From: Dolichospermum sp. LEGE 00240
GTDB lineage: Bacteria > Cyanobacteriota > Cyanobacteriia > Cyanobacteriales > Nostocaceae
NCBI RefSeq assembly: GCF_015207875.1
Contig: NZ_JADEVZ010000031.1
Coordinates: 1-54,828 of the forward strand
Reading direction: 5' to 3'
Length of the DNA stretch: 54,828 bases
Each line of letters begins with the position of its first letter. The stretch's first letter is position 1. The notes under the pieces are model-generated. The model ran no database searches, was not told the DNA's origin, and saw only the letters and a list, made by a program, of their open reading frames with translations. The position numbers were made by a program, and so were the translations under genes. Of the stretch, positions 18,723-28,216 are shown piece after piece.

Positions 18723-18739
18723 GGTGGGCAATGCCCACC
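18723..18739. terminator. Hairpin GGTGGGCA/TGCCCACC between convergent genes
   Basis: Inverted repeat GGTGGGCAATGCCCACC lies 11 bp after the GDYXXLXY gene and 24 bp before the end of the convergent Uma2 gene. Position suits a shared terminator, but there is no strong T-run and this palindrome is common as a dispersed repeat in cyanobacteria. Confidence 0.45.
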
Positions 18740-18762
18740 TCAAGATAAATTGTTTGTGGATT

Positions 18763-19326
18763 TCAAAATTGTAATTCAAACCCTAATAACACATCTTCTC
18801 CAGACAGTAATACAGGAAATTGGACAATTTCTACAGGTTGTTCCAGTCGGTAAATTTCTACTTGTTTATCGTAGGGATTAATTAACCAACACAAACGCAC
18901 GCCATTATTTATATATTCGGTGCATTTTTCTTGCAGGGTTTTAAGTCTGTCTGTTTTTGATCTCAGTTCAATGACAAAATCAGGTGCGAGTGGGGGAAAT
19001 TTTTCTCGTTCTTCAACAGTTAGTGCTTCCCACCGGTCTAATTTTACCCAAGCAACATCAGGAGAACGTTTTGCACCATTAGGAAGTCGAAAAATAGTAG
19101 AGGAACTAAATACTATTCCTAATTGGGTTTTGTAGTTCCAAAGACTTACTTTGAAATTTAAATCAGATTCACTACGGCCGCTTTCTCCTCCTACTGGTGG
19201 GACGATAATTAATTCTCCCTGTGCATTTAGTTCTAAGTTTACATCTTTATTAGCCATACAGAGTTGGTAAAACTGATCATCTGTAAGGCGAACAACTGGA
19301 TCTAGATTTAGGGTAACAGTGTTCAT
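18763..19326 (-). CDS. Uma2 family (DUF820) putative endonuclease
   Basis: 187 residues of the Uma2 family, a PD-(D/E)XK-like fold expanded in cyanobacteria. Active-site candidates are PDVAWV, DFVIELRSKTD and the Lys in TLQEKCTEYINNG; the C-terminal strand has CWLINPYDKQVEIYR. The usual ELxSPSD is IELRSKTD here. Biological function of the family is not settled. It is a single gene, convergent with the GDYXXLXY gene. Confidence 0.8.
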   Translation of the reverse strand: MNTVTLNLDPVVRLTDDQFYQLCMANKDVNLELNAQGELIIVPPVGGESGRSESDLNFKVSLWNYKTQLGIVFSSSTIFRLPNGAKRSPDVAWVKLDRWEALTVEEREKFPPLAPDFVIELRSKTDRLKTLQEKCTEYINNGVRLCWLINPYDKQVEIYRLEQPVEIVQFPVLLSGEDVLLGFELQF

Positions 19327-19758
19327 TATGTTTATTAGTGTAATTTTTCTGGGTTAAAATCAGTGAGGTACAGTTTTAAACTTTAAAGACAGTAGGGGCG
19401 CTTTCTTCTGCGCCCTCGACTATATTTTATTCGACCAATAATTGCTATATTTTGTAATTTTAGCATCAATAGTTTATTAATCCTCGTTAACTACCAATTA
19501 CAGGGCAAACGCATCTTATTTTTAGAATGCTTACTGGACAAAGGTTTTGACGATTGTTTAGTTTTGTAACTAAAAGTTGAAACTCTTGCTGGACATGGAT
19601 TACAGAATTTAGGTGCTTTTGCCCTGCTACCAATTACCAATTAAGTAGGTTGGCGTTGAAAATTGTCGTTATGGCAAGGCAAAAGGCAAGAGTGAAGAGG
19701 GTTTGGGCGATTTTACGTTTCTTTACACAGTTTGGTTTTATTGTGTTCACCTACTTAC
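19327..19758. other. Intergenic region, 432 bp, repeat debris only
   Basis: Contains a weak GGGGCGC/GCGCCC hairpin near 19393-19413 and STRR-like CTACCAATTACCAATTA near 19627. A stretch at 19535-19610 (including TTGCTGGACATGGATTACAG) looks like insertion-sequence debris that I cannot assign. GTTCACCTACTTACCT at 19745-19760 is shared with 4063-4078. No supported gene. Confidence 0.5.
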
Positions 19759-21576
19759 CTATTCAATTTTAAAGTTAATTGGTAAGCGAGTATAAATTCC
19801 TTGAGGATCATTCATTGTTTGCAAGGTTTTGATTTCCTGTTGGAATTTTTCTAGTTCATTTATGAGGGGGTTTGGGTTTTTAGTTGGGGTTTTTTCTATG
19901 CCTAATTTGGCTTTTGTTTGATCTAATTTTTTACCAAATAACTTTTCTACAAAGGTAGTACCTCGCGGATATTCTTGTATTTCCCAATCAGTTCCTAATT
20001 TTGCTTGTTTAGCTGCATATTCAATGGCTACATTTAAACCACCAATTTCATCAACTAGACCGATTTGTTTGGCTGCTGTTCCTGACCAAACTCTTCCTTG
20101 GGCGATTTCTGCTACTTTTGCAGTGGGAATTTTCCGTCCTTGGGAAACTTTCTGCAAGAAGAGATTATAAATGCGGTCAACACTGCGTTGATAAACTGCT
20201 AATTCTTGAGGTGATTTAGGACGGGAAATGGTTTGTTGATCTGCATATTGAGCCGTTTTTACGCTATCCCAAGTTATGCCATTATTATTGCCTAGTTTTT
20301 GACCATTAAATAATACGCCAAAGACACCTATAGAACCCGTAATGGTATTAGCTTGGGCAAAAATGCGGTTGGAGTCACTTGCAATCCAATAACCACCAGA
20401 AGCAGCTACATCTCCCATCGAAACAATGACGGGTTTAATTTGCCGAGTTAATTTGATTTCTCGCTGCATGATTTCGGCTGCGGTTGCACTACCACCGGGA
20501 CTATTAATTCTGAAAACTACTGCTTTGATTTGATCATTTTGGCGAATTTTTGAGAATATTTTCGCAAAGTTATCACCGCCAATTTGTCCTTCGTCACCGC
20601 TACCGTTAACTATTTCTCCTTCTGCATAAACAATGGCAATTTTATGGTCTGAATTTGAAGATTTTCCGGGAACTTCGGCATAATCACCTAAGCTGATTTT
20701 TGTGAATGTTTGATCTTTTTCACTGTTACCAGTTAATTTTTTTAAGTCGGTGAATACTTGATCTTCATAAGCAATTGTATCTACTAGACTGTTGGATTTA
20801 GCTTCTGTGGCTTCTAAAATTGGTTGACTATTAGCGATCGCTTGCAATTTCTGCGGTAGAATCTTTCTACTTGCACCCACAGATGTCCGCCACTCTCCCC
20901 ACACATCATCTAACAATTTCTGGGTTTGTTCCCGGTTCTCTGGGCTGAGTTTATCAAGAATTAATGGTTCTACTGCACCCTTAAATTTACCCACCCGCAC
21001 AATCTGCACACCAACGCCGTATTTTTCAAATGCTCCCGCTAAGAACATTGGTTGTGAACTTAAACCGTTCATTTCCATTGCTCCCATAGGATTAACTATA
21101 ACTTGATTGGCTACGGAACTGAGATAATATTCTTTTTCACGCCAATCTGTACTATAGGCAATAATTTTTTTGCCAGTTTTGCGGAATTTTTCTAATGCTT
21201 GACGGATTTCTTTCAAGGAAGCATAACCAACTGCACTATTAGCATTAGTTCCATCTATATAAATACCTACAATATTTTGATCACGTCCGGCTTTATCTAA
21301 GGTTTCCACAACTTTGCGCAGGGTGATGTTATTTTCTTCTACACCGCTAAAAGTTTTCTCCAAAAGTTGGCTAGAATTAGGTTCAGTATCGGTGATTTTC
21401 ATAGACAAGTCGAAAACTAAAACTGACTTATCTTTGACTGTTGGGGCTGAACTTTGAGAACTAGCAACCGCAATTAATATTAATAAGAATCCCAGTGTAC
21501 CGACTCCAGAAAAAATTGTCAGTCCCAGTAAACTACCAATTAAACTTGCTAAGGTTTGTTTAAGAAAATTAGTCAT
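19759..21576 (-). CDS. sppA: Signal peptide peptidase SppA, 67K type
   Basis: 605 residues with two tandem ClpP/crotonase-like domains, the long SppA form. A membrane helix lies at about 13-38 (SLLGLTIFSGVGTLGFLLIL). In the bacterial enzyme the catalytic Lys comes from the N-terminal domain; here it fits RVGKFKGAVEP. The nucleophile Ser from the C-terminal domain fits GDVAASGGYWIAS. It degrades cleaved signal peptides, and in cyanobacteria relatives have been linked to thylakoid light acclimation. STRR repeats lie between it and fni (21598-21631). Confidence 0.92.
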   Translation of the reverse strand: MTNFLKQTLASLIGSLLGLTIFSGVGTLGFLLILIAVASSQSSAPTVKDKSVLVFDLSMKITDTEPNSSQLLEKTFSGVEENNITLRKVVETLDKAGRDQNIVGIYIDGTNANSAVGYASLKEIRQALEKFRKTGKKIIAYSTDWREKEYYLSSVANQVIVNPMGAMEMNGLSSQPMFLAGAFEKYGVGVQIVRVGKFKGAVEPLILDKLSPENREQTQKLLDDVWGEWRTSVGASRKILPQKLQAIANSQPILEATEAKSNSLVDTIAYEDQVFTDLKKLTGNSEKDQTFTKISLGDYAEVPGKSSNSDHKIAIVYAEGEIVNGSGDEGQIGGDNFAKIFSKIRQNDQIKAVVFRINSPGGSATAAEIMQREIKLTRQIKPVIVSMGDVAASGGYWIASDSNRIFAQANTITGSIGVFGVLFNGQKLGNNNGITWDSVKTAQYADQQTISRPKSPQELAVYQRSVDRIYNLFLQKVSQGRKIPTAKVAEIAQGRVWSGTAAKQIGLVDEIGGLNVAIEYAAKQAKLGTDWEIQEYPRGTTFVEKLFGKKLDQTKAKLGIEKTPTKNPNPLINELEKFQQEIKTLQTMNDPQGIYTRLPINFKIE

Positions 21577-21631
21577 TAGTTATTTATAAGTCAGTTGTCA
21601 GTGGTCAGTGGTTAGTTGTCATAATATTTGC

Positions 21632-22702
21632 CTATTGCCTATTGCCTATTGGGTCAGTTGTTCGTTGTAAACTCTGAGATTGTTTTAATTTATACAGGCT
21701 GTTATTGGCAGTGCAAAATAATACAGTGGTGATTTCGGCAATTAAAACCTCTGTTAATTCTACTACAGCCGCTTCCGATACTGCCGCAGCTTTGAGAAAG
21801 GGCATTGCTAAACCAGCAATATCAGCCCCTAGAGCGATCGCTTTAGCCACGTCTAAACCATTGCGTAAGCCCCCAGAAGCAATTAAGGGAACATCGGGAT
21901 CATGCTCCCGAATACTGGCAATACAATCGGCTGTGGGTATCCCCCAGTCCCCAAATGTCTGCCCCAACCGCCGCTGTAAGGCAGTTTCTGCCCGTTCACT
22001 TTCCACCATCGCCCAAGACGTACCCCCAGCGCCAGCCACATCAATAGCTTGCACTCCCACAGCTATCAGTTTTTCTGCCATAGTTGCGGAAATTCCATTA
22101 CCTACTTCTTTGGCAATGACGGGAACTGGTAATTTGTTACACAAGTCAGATATTTTGTCAAGCAAGCCATGAAAATTAGTATCACCCCTGGGTTGAATGA
22201 ATTCCTGCAAAGGGTTAATATGTAAAATCAAAGCATCAGCTTCGACTAGATCAATAATTCGCAAACATTCATCAATACCATAGTCATAATTAAGCTGTAC
22301 CGCGCCTAAATTAGCAAAGAGGAGAATATCTGGCGCATATTTACGAACAGCAAATGTATTCGCAACTTGAGGTTTTTCCACTGCCACTCTTACAGATCCT
22401 ACACCCATTGGTAATTTATATGCTTGGGCGACTTCAGCCAGACGACGGTTAATAATCCCCGCTTGTTCTGTTCCTCCCGTCATGGAAGAAATTAACAAAG
22501 GTGCATGGAGATATTTTCCCAAAAATGTCGTACTCACATCAATATCTTTACCATCAATTTCTGGTAAACAAGCATGAGTAAAGCGATATTTTTCTAAACC
22601 AGTGGTAATTACTGGAGATTGGACATTATCTTCTAAACAGATGCGGATATGATCTGCTTTGCGATTTTGGGTTTGGGCTGAGGTGTTGATAGGAGGGTTC
22701 AC
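21632..22702 (-). CDS. fni: Type 2 isopentenyl-diphosphate delta-isomerase
   Basis: 356 residues. FMN- and NADPH-dependent isomerase that interconverts IPP and DMAPP, supplying precursors for carotenoids, phytol and quinones. It begins with the family pattern [16 protein letters not shown]. Other hallmarks are [41 protein letters not shown] and [20 protein letters not shown]. The last residues (TTDPIGNRQ) are translated from the local repeat TTGCCTATTGCCTATTGGG, so the stop and tail are repeat-derived. The purE gene lies upstream on the same strand, separated by an R1 repeat. Confidence 0.93.
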   Translation of the reverse strand: MNPPINTSAQTQNRKADHIRICLEDNVQSPVITTGLEKYRFTHACLPEIDGKDIDVSTTFLGKYLHAPLLISSMTGGTEQAGIINRRLAEVAQAYKLPMGVGSVRVAVEKPQVANTFAVRKYAPDILLFANLGAVQLNYDYGIDECLRIIDLVEADALILHINPLQEFIQPRGDTNFHGLLDKISDLCNKLPVPVIAKEVGNGISATMAEKLIAVGVQAIDVAGAGGTSWAMVESERAETALQRRLGQTFGDWGIPTADCIASIREHDPDVPLIASGGLRNGLDVAKAIALGADIAGLAMPFLKAAAVSEAAVVELTEVLIAEITTVLFCTANNSLYKLKQSQSLQRTTDPIGNRQ

Positions 22703-22749
22703 GACTTAATATGGAGTTATGTGAATATTGATATTTTGCACTAAGCCCT

Positions 22750-22862
22750 GGCGATTATAAATCGCGGCTACATAAACAAAGTCCGTCTTCACGGACTAAT
22801 AACCAATAAATCTTAACCCACGCAGGTGGGTTTTGCCTGTGTAGATACGGTTTCTAACCGCC
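22750..22862. repeat. Dispersed hairpin repeat R1, copy 2
   Basis: GGCGATTATAAATCGC then GGCTACATAAAC, GTCCGTCTTCACGGAC, CCCACGCAGGTGGG and a closing AACCGCC. Same architecture as 9092-9244, with a different inner hairpin sequence that keeps its pairing. Confidence 0.75.
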
Positions 22863-22874
22863 TTGTGTAAATAT

Positions 22875-23390
22875 CTATTGTTGTTGTAAATATTTTTCAT
22901 ATCCAATCTGGTCTAGTTTAGCTTGCTTTTCCATGACCATATTACAGAGACTTTGCCGATAAACTTGCACTTTTTCCAGTAATTCTGGTTGGTGAGTAGC
23001 CAGAATTTGGACAGCTAAAAGTCCAGCGTTTTTAGAATTTCCAATAGCGACAGTAGCAACAGGTATTCCTGCTGGCATTTGCACTATAGAATATAAAGAA
23101 TCCACACCTTGTAAATTCCGAGTAGGGACGGGAACACCAATCACAGGTAAAGGAGTTAAAGATGCTACCATACCAGGGAGATGTGCCGCACCACCAGCAC
23201 CAGCGATAATTACCTTGATACCGCGTTGATGTGCAGTTTTAGCGTATTCAACCATCCGTTCTGGGGTACGATGGGCAGAGACAATGGCAACTTCAACTAC
23301 AATACCAAATTCTTCACAAATAGCGATCGCATCCCTCATTGTAGGCAAATCGGAATCACTACCCATGATAATACCAACTTCAAGACTCAT
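22875..23390 (-). CDS. purE: N5-carboxyaminoimidazole ribonucleotide mutase PurE
   Basis: 171 residues. Converts N5-CAIR to CAIR in purine synthesis. The N-terminus [17 protein letters not shown] and the loop [10 protein letters not shown] are diagnostic, followed by [12 protein letters not shown] and [15 protein letters not shown]. It is divergent from nagA, with a repeat-rich 114-bp gap that must hold both promoters. The purK partner is not in the window. Confidence 0.95.
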   Translation of the reverse strand: MSLEVGIIMGSDSDLPTMRDAIAICEEFGIVVEVAIVSAHRTPERMVEYAKTAHQRGIKVIIAGAGGAAHLPGMVASLTPLPVIGVPVPTRNLQGVDSLYSIVQMPAGIPVATVAIGNSKNAGLLAVQILATHQPELLEKVQVYRQSLCNMVMEKQAKLDQIGYEKYLQQQ

Positions 23391-23400
23391 ATAATTTAGG

Positions 23401-23500
23401 GAATAGGTGACAGGTTACAGGTGACAGGTGCTACACCACGGAGACAGGTAAGAGTTTTACCAATGACAACGGACAACGGACAACTAACAACTGACAAAAA
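23401..23500. repeat. STRR run between purE and nagA
   Basis: Units of GGTGACAGGT then ACAACGGACAACGGACAACT and ACAACTGACAA. They read in frame with nagA from 23421 (translating as TTDNGQLTTDK) and create a false N-terminal extension. Confidence 0.8.
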
Positions 23501-23504
23501 TACC

Positions 23505-24677
23505 ATGCTGGCAAATGTAGATATTATCAACGCAAAAGTCCCCGGTTATCAAGATTTACAAAGAATCTTAGTTAACCAAGCAGGCATAATTGAGGAAATT
23601 ATGCCCATGAATGCAGCATGGGAAAAAGTTGTACCACAAAACTTACAAATTTTAGATGTAGCTGGAGACTGGATTTCTTTAGGTGGTGTGGATTTACAAA
23701 TCAATGGTGGACTAGGATTAGCCTTCCCGGAATTAACAGCAGAAAACTCTTCTATGCTGTCAAAAATCTCTTCATTTCTATGGGAAGCAGGAGTTGACGG
23801 CTATTTACCCACCCTAGTGACAACCTCCATCGAAAATATTCAGCGATCGCTCGCCATTCTCGCCAATTATACCCCCAGTTCTCCAACCTCCGCCCAAATT
23901 CTCGGAGTCCATTTAGAAGGTCCATTTTTAAACTACTACAAACGCGGCGCACATCCAGCCGAATATCTTCTCCCCCTCACCATAGATCAAGTTAAACGGG
24001 TACTAGGAGATTATGCTCATATCCTCAAAGTCATTACCCTCGCACCAGAATTAGACACCACAGGTAAAGTCATCCCTTATTTGCGTTCCTTAGGAATCAC
24101 TGTCAGCTTAGGACATTCACAAGCCACAGCTACAGAAGCACAACAGTCCTTTAGTCAAGGTGCTACAATGATCACCCACGCCTTTAACGCCATGCCACCC
24201 CTACACCACCGTGAACCGGGCTTATTAGGCGCGGCCATGAACAATCCTGATGTGTTTTGTGGCTTCATTGCTGATGGTCAGCACGTTACCCCAATGATCT
24301 TAAAAATTCTTCTGCGTGCCAGTGAAAGGTTATTTATTGTTAGTGATGCCCTTGCACCATTAGGGTTACCTGACGGTATCTATCCTTGGGATACCCGACA
24401 AATAGAAGTTATTAACGATACAGCCAGATTACAAGATGGGACTTTATCGGGAACAACCCTACCATTATTAACTGGAGTTCAAAATCTAGTAAAATGGGGA
24501 ATTTGTGACCTAGAAACCGCCATTAGCCTTGCTACAGACGCACCTAGACAAGCTATCAATTTGCCAAAATTTACCGCCAAACAACCCGCCCATTTATTAC
24601 GCTGGAAATGGGATGAGGTTGACAAAGAACTGACATGGAATCGGTTAACTGTCTCAAGTATCAAGTTGTCAGCTTAG
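23505..24677 (+). CDS. nagA: N-acetylglucosamine-6-phosphate deacetylase
   Basis: About 390 residues of the amidohydrolase superfamily. Removes acetate from GlcNAc-6-phosphate during amino-sugar recycling. Metal and substrate residues are visible: GVHLEGPFLNYYKRGAH with the metal Glu, SLGHSQA, ITHAFNAMPPLHHREPG and the catalytic Asp in IVSDALAPLGL. ATG 23505 gives the expected N-terminus (MLANVDIINAKV); the upstream in-frame 28 residues come from an STRR and are rejected. Downstream is the accessory region starting with the chlD remnant. Confidence 0.92.
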   Translation: MLANVDIINAKVPGYQDLQRILVNQAGIIEEIMPMNAAWEKVVPQNLQILDVAGDWISLGGVDLQINGGLGLAFPELTAENSSMLSKISSFLWEAGVDGYLPTLVTTSIENIQRSLAILANYTPSSPTSAQILGVHLEGPFLNYYKRGAHPAEYLLPLTIDQVKRVLGDYAHILKVITLAPELDTTGKVIPYLRSLGITVSLGHSQATATEAQQSFSQGATMITHAFNAMPPLHHREPGLLGAAMNNPDVFCGFIADGQHVTPMILKILLRASERLFIVSDALAPLGLPDGIYPWDTRQIEVINDTARLQDGTLSGTTLPLLTGVQNLVKWGICDLETAISLATDAPRQAINLPKFTAKQPAHLLRWKWDEVDKELTWNRLTVSSIKLSA

Positions 24678-24784
24678 ACTTTTTGACAATAGTTCAGAGT
24701 TTTGACGGTATTGATGAAAAAAATAACGTTTATACTAAACACAGGTGGAATATACACTTTTGCAAAATGACAAAGAACATAGAG

Positions 24785-25075
24785 GTGTGGGGGTTTTAGC
24801 AGTGCTAAATATCTACATCTCTGAGGATATTTTTTAGTTTAAATAATTATTTGTCAGATTACTTAACTTTTATATCCGCTATAGCGTCTCTATCATAGCG
24901 GCGATCGCTTTATCTGTCGCTTTGGGTGGGTGATAATATTTACATCAGGTTGCTTGGGCTAATTCCTTGGCCAAGCCAGTGGATACAAACTTACTCTCTG
25001 TATCAATTACCAACAATTGCATTCCAGAAGCCCAAATTCTGCCTGCAATATTTAATATTAAATTGAGGAATTTGT
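24785..25075 (-). pseudogene. Decayed copy of the chlD 3' end and its downstream flank
   Basis: The minus strand reads [20 protein letters not shown] then LAKELAQAT, followed by [16 protein letters not shown] with stops and frame losses. This matches the last 60 or so codons of intact chlD (29061-31079). Similarity continues past the stop into the flank (TTTAGCAGTGCTAAA hairpin and GATATTTTTTAGTT), which in the intact locus lies at about 28996-29043. It is therefore a partial copy of the whole chlD 3' region, same orientation, 4 kb away. It cannot be functional. Confidence 0.88.
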
Positions 25076-25169
25076 CAGGAATATCTATAAAATAAACAAT
25101 CTTTGGCTTTGCTGAAATAAAAAATACAATCATGATTATAATAATTTTAGTTATTTATCACACATTATT

Positions 25170-25464
25170 ATGAGTCCAAAGATCCAGGATTTACAGGCTG
25201 GTTACGATAAAACTCGCTTGCTGCTTGCGTTGTGGGATTTGGGAGGAAATCAGCAGAAGGTAGCTAGGGGTAAATTGACGAAGCAAGATAGTGTCTAAGG
25301 GTCAGAAGATGGCCGAGTATCAGGGTATTTTAGAGGATTTGGAAGCACAGGGAGCGATCGCTGTTGCTAAAAAAGAATCTGCAACTAGTTATGCTCTCAC
25401 GTCACTAACGTGTTTAGATGTGTTAAAACGGGCTTGCATAGTGATTATAATTTGTATAAATTAG
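25170..25464 (+). pseudogene. Frameshifted small protein gene of unknown family
   Basis: From ATG 25170 the frame reads SPKIQDLQAGYDKTRLLLAL then WDLGGNQQKVARGKLTKQ and stops at 25296. Another frame continues with QKMAEYQGILEDLEAQGAIA and SYALTSLTCLDVLKRA to a stop at 25462-25464. Together they resemble a roughly 95-residue helical, winged-helix-like protein interrupted by a frameshift. It could be two separate tiny genes, but the continuous helix pattern favours one broken gene. The rest of 24678-25576 has no other gene. Confidence 0.55.
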
Positions 25465-25576
25465 TCTCAATGTATAAAACTTCAAAATTAAATAAACAAA
25501 TTTAAGCAAATGTGCTTAATAAAATTAGAATTTGTTGTAATTAAAATTCAGTAGTACAACTTTAGGGGAAAAGACA

Positions 25577-26584
25577 ATGAAAGAATTTGGTTTAACTCTG
25601 GAACAAACAAGAATCATGTTTAGCTATCAATACAATCTGGTATTAGCAGACATTGAATATGAGAGCAATTTTGAAACGAAATCTCTAAAACGGCAATGGT
25701 TATCTCAGTGGAAAGAATCAACTGAACTTTTCTTAAAAGGACAAATTAATCAAGAAAATCATAGTAATTCTTCCTCTAATTTGATCACTGATTTTGAATT
25801 ACTCAAAAAATTAGTTACAGAGATTAAGAAAGATGCGGAAAATAAATTAACTCTATATATAATGTTCTTAGAGGTAGTTATTTTTAAGCCATATTATAAT
25901 CTTGGTAACACAAATGATGACAAATATAAAAATCTAAAAATATCTGACGAATACAAACTGATCAATAAATTACAAGTTTTTGCCAGAAGCCTAGATTTAG
26001 ATTCAGACGTTGTTAGACGCTTTAAGTCAAACTATAACGAGGCAATTAAAGGAATTAAAGGTGGTTTAAATCCCTGGTTAGTAGGTGTCTTAGGTGCAGT
26101 TGCTTTAGCCATCACAGCAGCATTTTTCACACCAGTAATCGCAGGTTTATTAGCACCTATACTAGCACCTGGCTTATCTGGTGCAGCAGCGGTATCAGCT
26201 GTTTTAGCCGCTCTTGGGGGAGGTGCAATAGCAGCTGGTGGTTTGGGAATGGCGGGTGGTTTTGCAGTCATTGTTGGTGGTGGTGCTATTCTTGGTGCTG
26301 GTGCGGGTGTTGGTGTTGGTGCTTTATTTGCTCAATCGCCAGATTCTGCTTTAACGCAAGCAGCTAAGTTAGAAGTTGTAATGAAAGAAATTGTCCTTAT
26401 TCAAAAAGATATTCGTTTAGCTCAAGAAGTTATCAAGGAGCAAAGACAAGCTATTCGCTCTCTTGAAGATGAAAGACATGATTTAATTCTGAATAAGGAA
26501 CAAAACAAGCAAAAAATAGAAAATTTGGAAAAAGCAATTGAGTATTTAAAAAACGCATTAAAGAGAAACCAAGACTTACTGTAA
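25577..26584 (+). CDS. Unrecognised protein: Gly/Ala-rich membrane hairpin plus C-terminal coiled coil
   Basis: 335 residues, family not recognised. The N-terminal half (1-160) is helical, charged and probably cytosolic. Residues 168-252 are almost entirely hydrophobic and Gly/Ala-rich with GxxxG spacing (VSAVLAALGGGAIAAGGLGM), long enough for two to four membrane passes. Residues 262-332 form a coiled coil (KDIRLAQEVIKEQRQAIRSL). This arrangement resembles pore-forming or membrane-remodelling effectors, but that is only analogy. Start ATG 25577 follows AGGGGAAA with good spacing. The next gene starts 37 bp after its stop on the same strand, so the two are likely an operon. AT-rich codon use and the flanking chlD remnant suggest acquired DNA. 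Confidence 0.75.
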   Translation: MKEFGLTLEQTRIMFSYQYNLVLADIEYESNFETKSLKRQWLSQWKESTELFLKGQINQENHSNSSSNLITDFELLKKLVTEIKKDAENKLTLYIMFLEVVIFKPYYNLGNTNDDKYKNLKISDEYKLINKLQVFARSLDLDSDVVRRFKSNYNEAIKGIKGGLNPWLVGVLGAVALAITAAFFTPVIAGLLAPILAPGLSGAAAVSAVLAALGGGAIAAGGLGMAGGFAVIVGGGAILGAGAGVGVGALFAQSPDSALTQAAKLEVVMKEIVLIQKDIRLAQEVIKEQRQAIRSLEDERHDLILNKEQNKQKIENLEKAIEYLKNALKRNQDLL

Positions 26585-26620
26585 ATAAATGGATTACCGT
26601 AAATAAATGGGAAATTTTGT

Positions 26621-27922
26621 ATGTCTAGGATATTGAATTGGGATAATGAGTTTTTGGAAATGTCTCAAAGAATTAGAGATATTCATTCCTCTTTTGCCAC
26701 AATTAATCAGACTCAGAAACAGGAAACAGAAAAATTGACACAATTACAAAATGATGTAATTAATCTAGCTAAAGATATTGGAGTTTCAGAAGATATTATC
26801 AGAAATATCTTAGATAATAATTTACAACCATCTAAATCACAAAGGCAACTAATTTGGGAAGATGAAATTTTCTTAAATAACAACTTTCTGATTATTGAGG
26901 ATAGAGTCAAAGAAGAGGTTTTCAGAAACCCAGAAATTTTGCCTCCATTATCTAACTTAGATTATGCAATAGTTAGTATATCAGGTTTAGTTGCTACTAT
27001 TCTTGATTTTTTAGTTGTCAAAATTCCCAAAGATATCAACTATCTGGGAAAATATAAACAAGAAGGAAGTAATTTTACACAATGGTTAAAAACTTTAGGT
27101 TTTGATCAAGAAGGAGAATTAAATCCATTTTTAAAGTGGTGTGAAGATACTTGTAAAGTTTCTTATGACCAAAGTATTAATCAGAATATTAAAGGATTTA
27201 ATCCCAAAACTCATAGGTTATTAAGTCTTGGCCATGATCCGCTATTTGGTCTGATCTTTGGAACGCTAGACATTATCAATGGCAATATGACTGCTTTTGA
27301 CATCAATGGTAATCTTCATATTTTGAAAACATTTGATATGTCATTGGAAGATAAAGCCTTCGCTCCTTTGATTTGGTTGGGTCATATTATATCTGATATG
27401 TCTACTAAAATGGGAGTTCCTATTCCTGGATGGGCATTTCTCCAACTTATGCAATTTGGTTTTTATGGATCGGATACAAAAACCATAGCAGATATATCTA
27501 GGTGGATGTATTTAAATGGTTATGATCTGAGACACTTTATCACAATGTCAGTTCCTGTAACTGTTATAGAAATAATTGTCAGAGGTTATCACTATCTTTC
27601 ATGTTTGGATAGCGCAGAACAACTTCAATACTCCTTGCATACTTCTATTGCAAATAGAGAAATGTATCAAATTCAATCTAATCTAAAACTTCATAAAATG
27701 TTGTTTTTAGCTCATGCAATATCAGCTAGTGGCAATGCACTAAAAATTTTTACATACGCTGGTAATCCTTTAGCTATTAATTTGCCTCAATGGTTATTCT
27801 TTGCTAAGGAAAGTCTGACTATTTTGCAAGCAGTTACAAGAGATACAACACCCAAAAAGATAGTTCGTAATCGTGATAAAATTAATGATGCTTGGGACAA
27901 AATTAAAAATATTAATATTTAA
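26621..27922 (+). CDS. Unrecognised helical protein with conserved-looking His/Asp motifs
   Basis: 433 residues, family not recognised. An N-terminal coiled coil covers about 10-65, followed by a mostly alpha-helical body with hydrophobic stretches at 113-134 and 310-322. Histidine and acidic residues fall in tight motifs: KTHRLLSLGHDPLFG (H198, H205, D206), IWLGHIISDM (H255, D259), GYDLRHF (D302, H305), RGYHYL (H324) and HKMLFLAHAIS (H358, H365). That spacing suggests a helical metal-binding hydrolase of HD or zinc-phospholipase type, but I cannot place it. It follows the membrane-hairpin gene by 37 bp. Its last codons overlap the convergent antitoxin-like gene by 4 bp. Confidence 0.75.
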   Translation: MSRILNWDNEFLEMSQRIRDIHSSFATINQTQKQETEKLTQLQNDVINLAKDIGVSEDIIRNILDNNLQPSKSQRQLIWEDEIFLNNNFLIIEDRVKEEVFRNPEILPPLSNLDYAIVSISGLVATILDFLVVKIPKDINYLGKYKQEGSNFTQWLKTLGFDQEGELNPFLKWCEDTCKVSYDQSINQNIKGFNPKTHRLLSLGHDPLFGLIFGTLDIINGNMTAFDINGNLHILKTFDMSLEDKAFAPLIWLGHIISDMSTKMGVPIPGWAFLQLMQFGFYGSDTKTIADISRWMYLNGYDLRHFITMSVPVTVIEIIVRGYHYLSCLDSAEQLQYSLHTSIANREMYQIQSNLKLHKMLFLAHAISASGNALKIFTYAGNPLAINLPQWLFFAKESLTILQAVTRDTTPKKIVRNRDKINDAWDKIKNINI

Positions 27923-28152
27923 GAAATTTTGTTGTCATCTCTGAGACTTAAATTTTCAATATCACCATTAAAACATCCAACTAAACCAAGTTCTTTAAAT
28001 ATTGCTAATGGAGTTTTATTATTAGTCTGAACTTGATTATAGTATTGTTGAATAGCTTGTTTAATAGCTTCACTAAAATCTTGATTCGTTTGTTGCTGAA
28101 TATACGCAAGTTTTTCAACACAGTCATCATCAAGTTGAATTTCTAATTGCAT
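27919..28152 (-). CDS. Ribbon-helix-helix-like antitoxin without a toxin gene
   Basis: 77 residues. The N-terminus LEIQLDDDCVEKLAYIQQQT then DFSEAIKQAIQQYYNQ is a typical ribbon-helix-helix DNA-binding fold. The tail TPLAIFKELGLVGCFNGD resembles the toxin-binding tail of VapB-like antitoxins in cyanobacteria. Such genes are normally followed by a PIN toxin gene. Here the next DNA is the convergent gene at 26621-27922, overlapping by 4 bp, so the toxin was lost or never present. Start ATG 28152 follows GAGAGGTAATTTT. Confidence 0.7.
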   Translation of the reverse strand: MQLEIQLDDDCVEKLAYIQQQTNQDFSEAIKQAIQQYYNQVQTNNKTPLAIFKELGLVGCFNGDIENLSLRDDNKIS

Positions 28153-28216
28153 AAAATTACCTCTCTTTAGCCAGATTAACTGTTAACTATTAACCATATT
28201 TATTTTATCAAAAAAA

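Noticed and set aside
23421-23504. N-terminal extension of nagA
   Set aside because: Translated from an STRR (TTDNGQLTTDK); the family N-terminus begins at ATG 23505.
24945-25133. Possible 62-residue gene
   Set aside because: It is the open part of the decayed chlD 3' copy joined to unrelated sequence, so not a gene.
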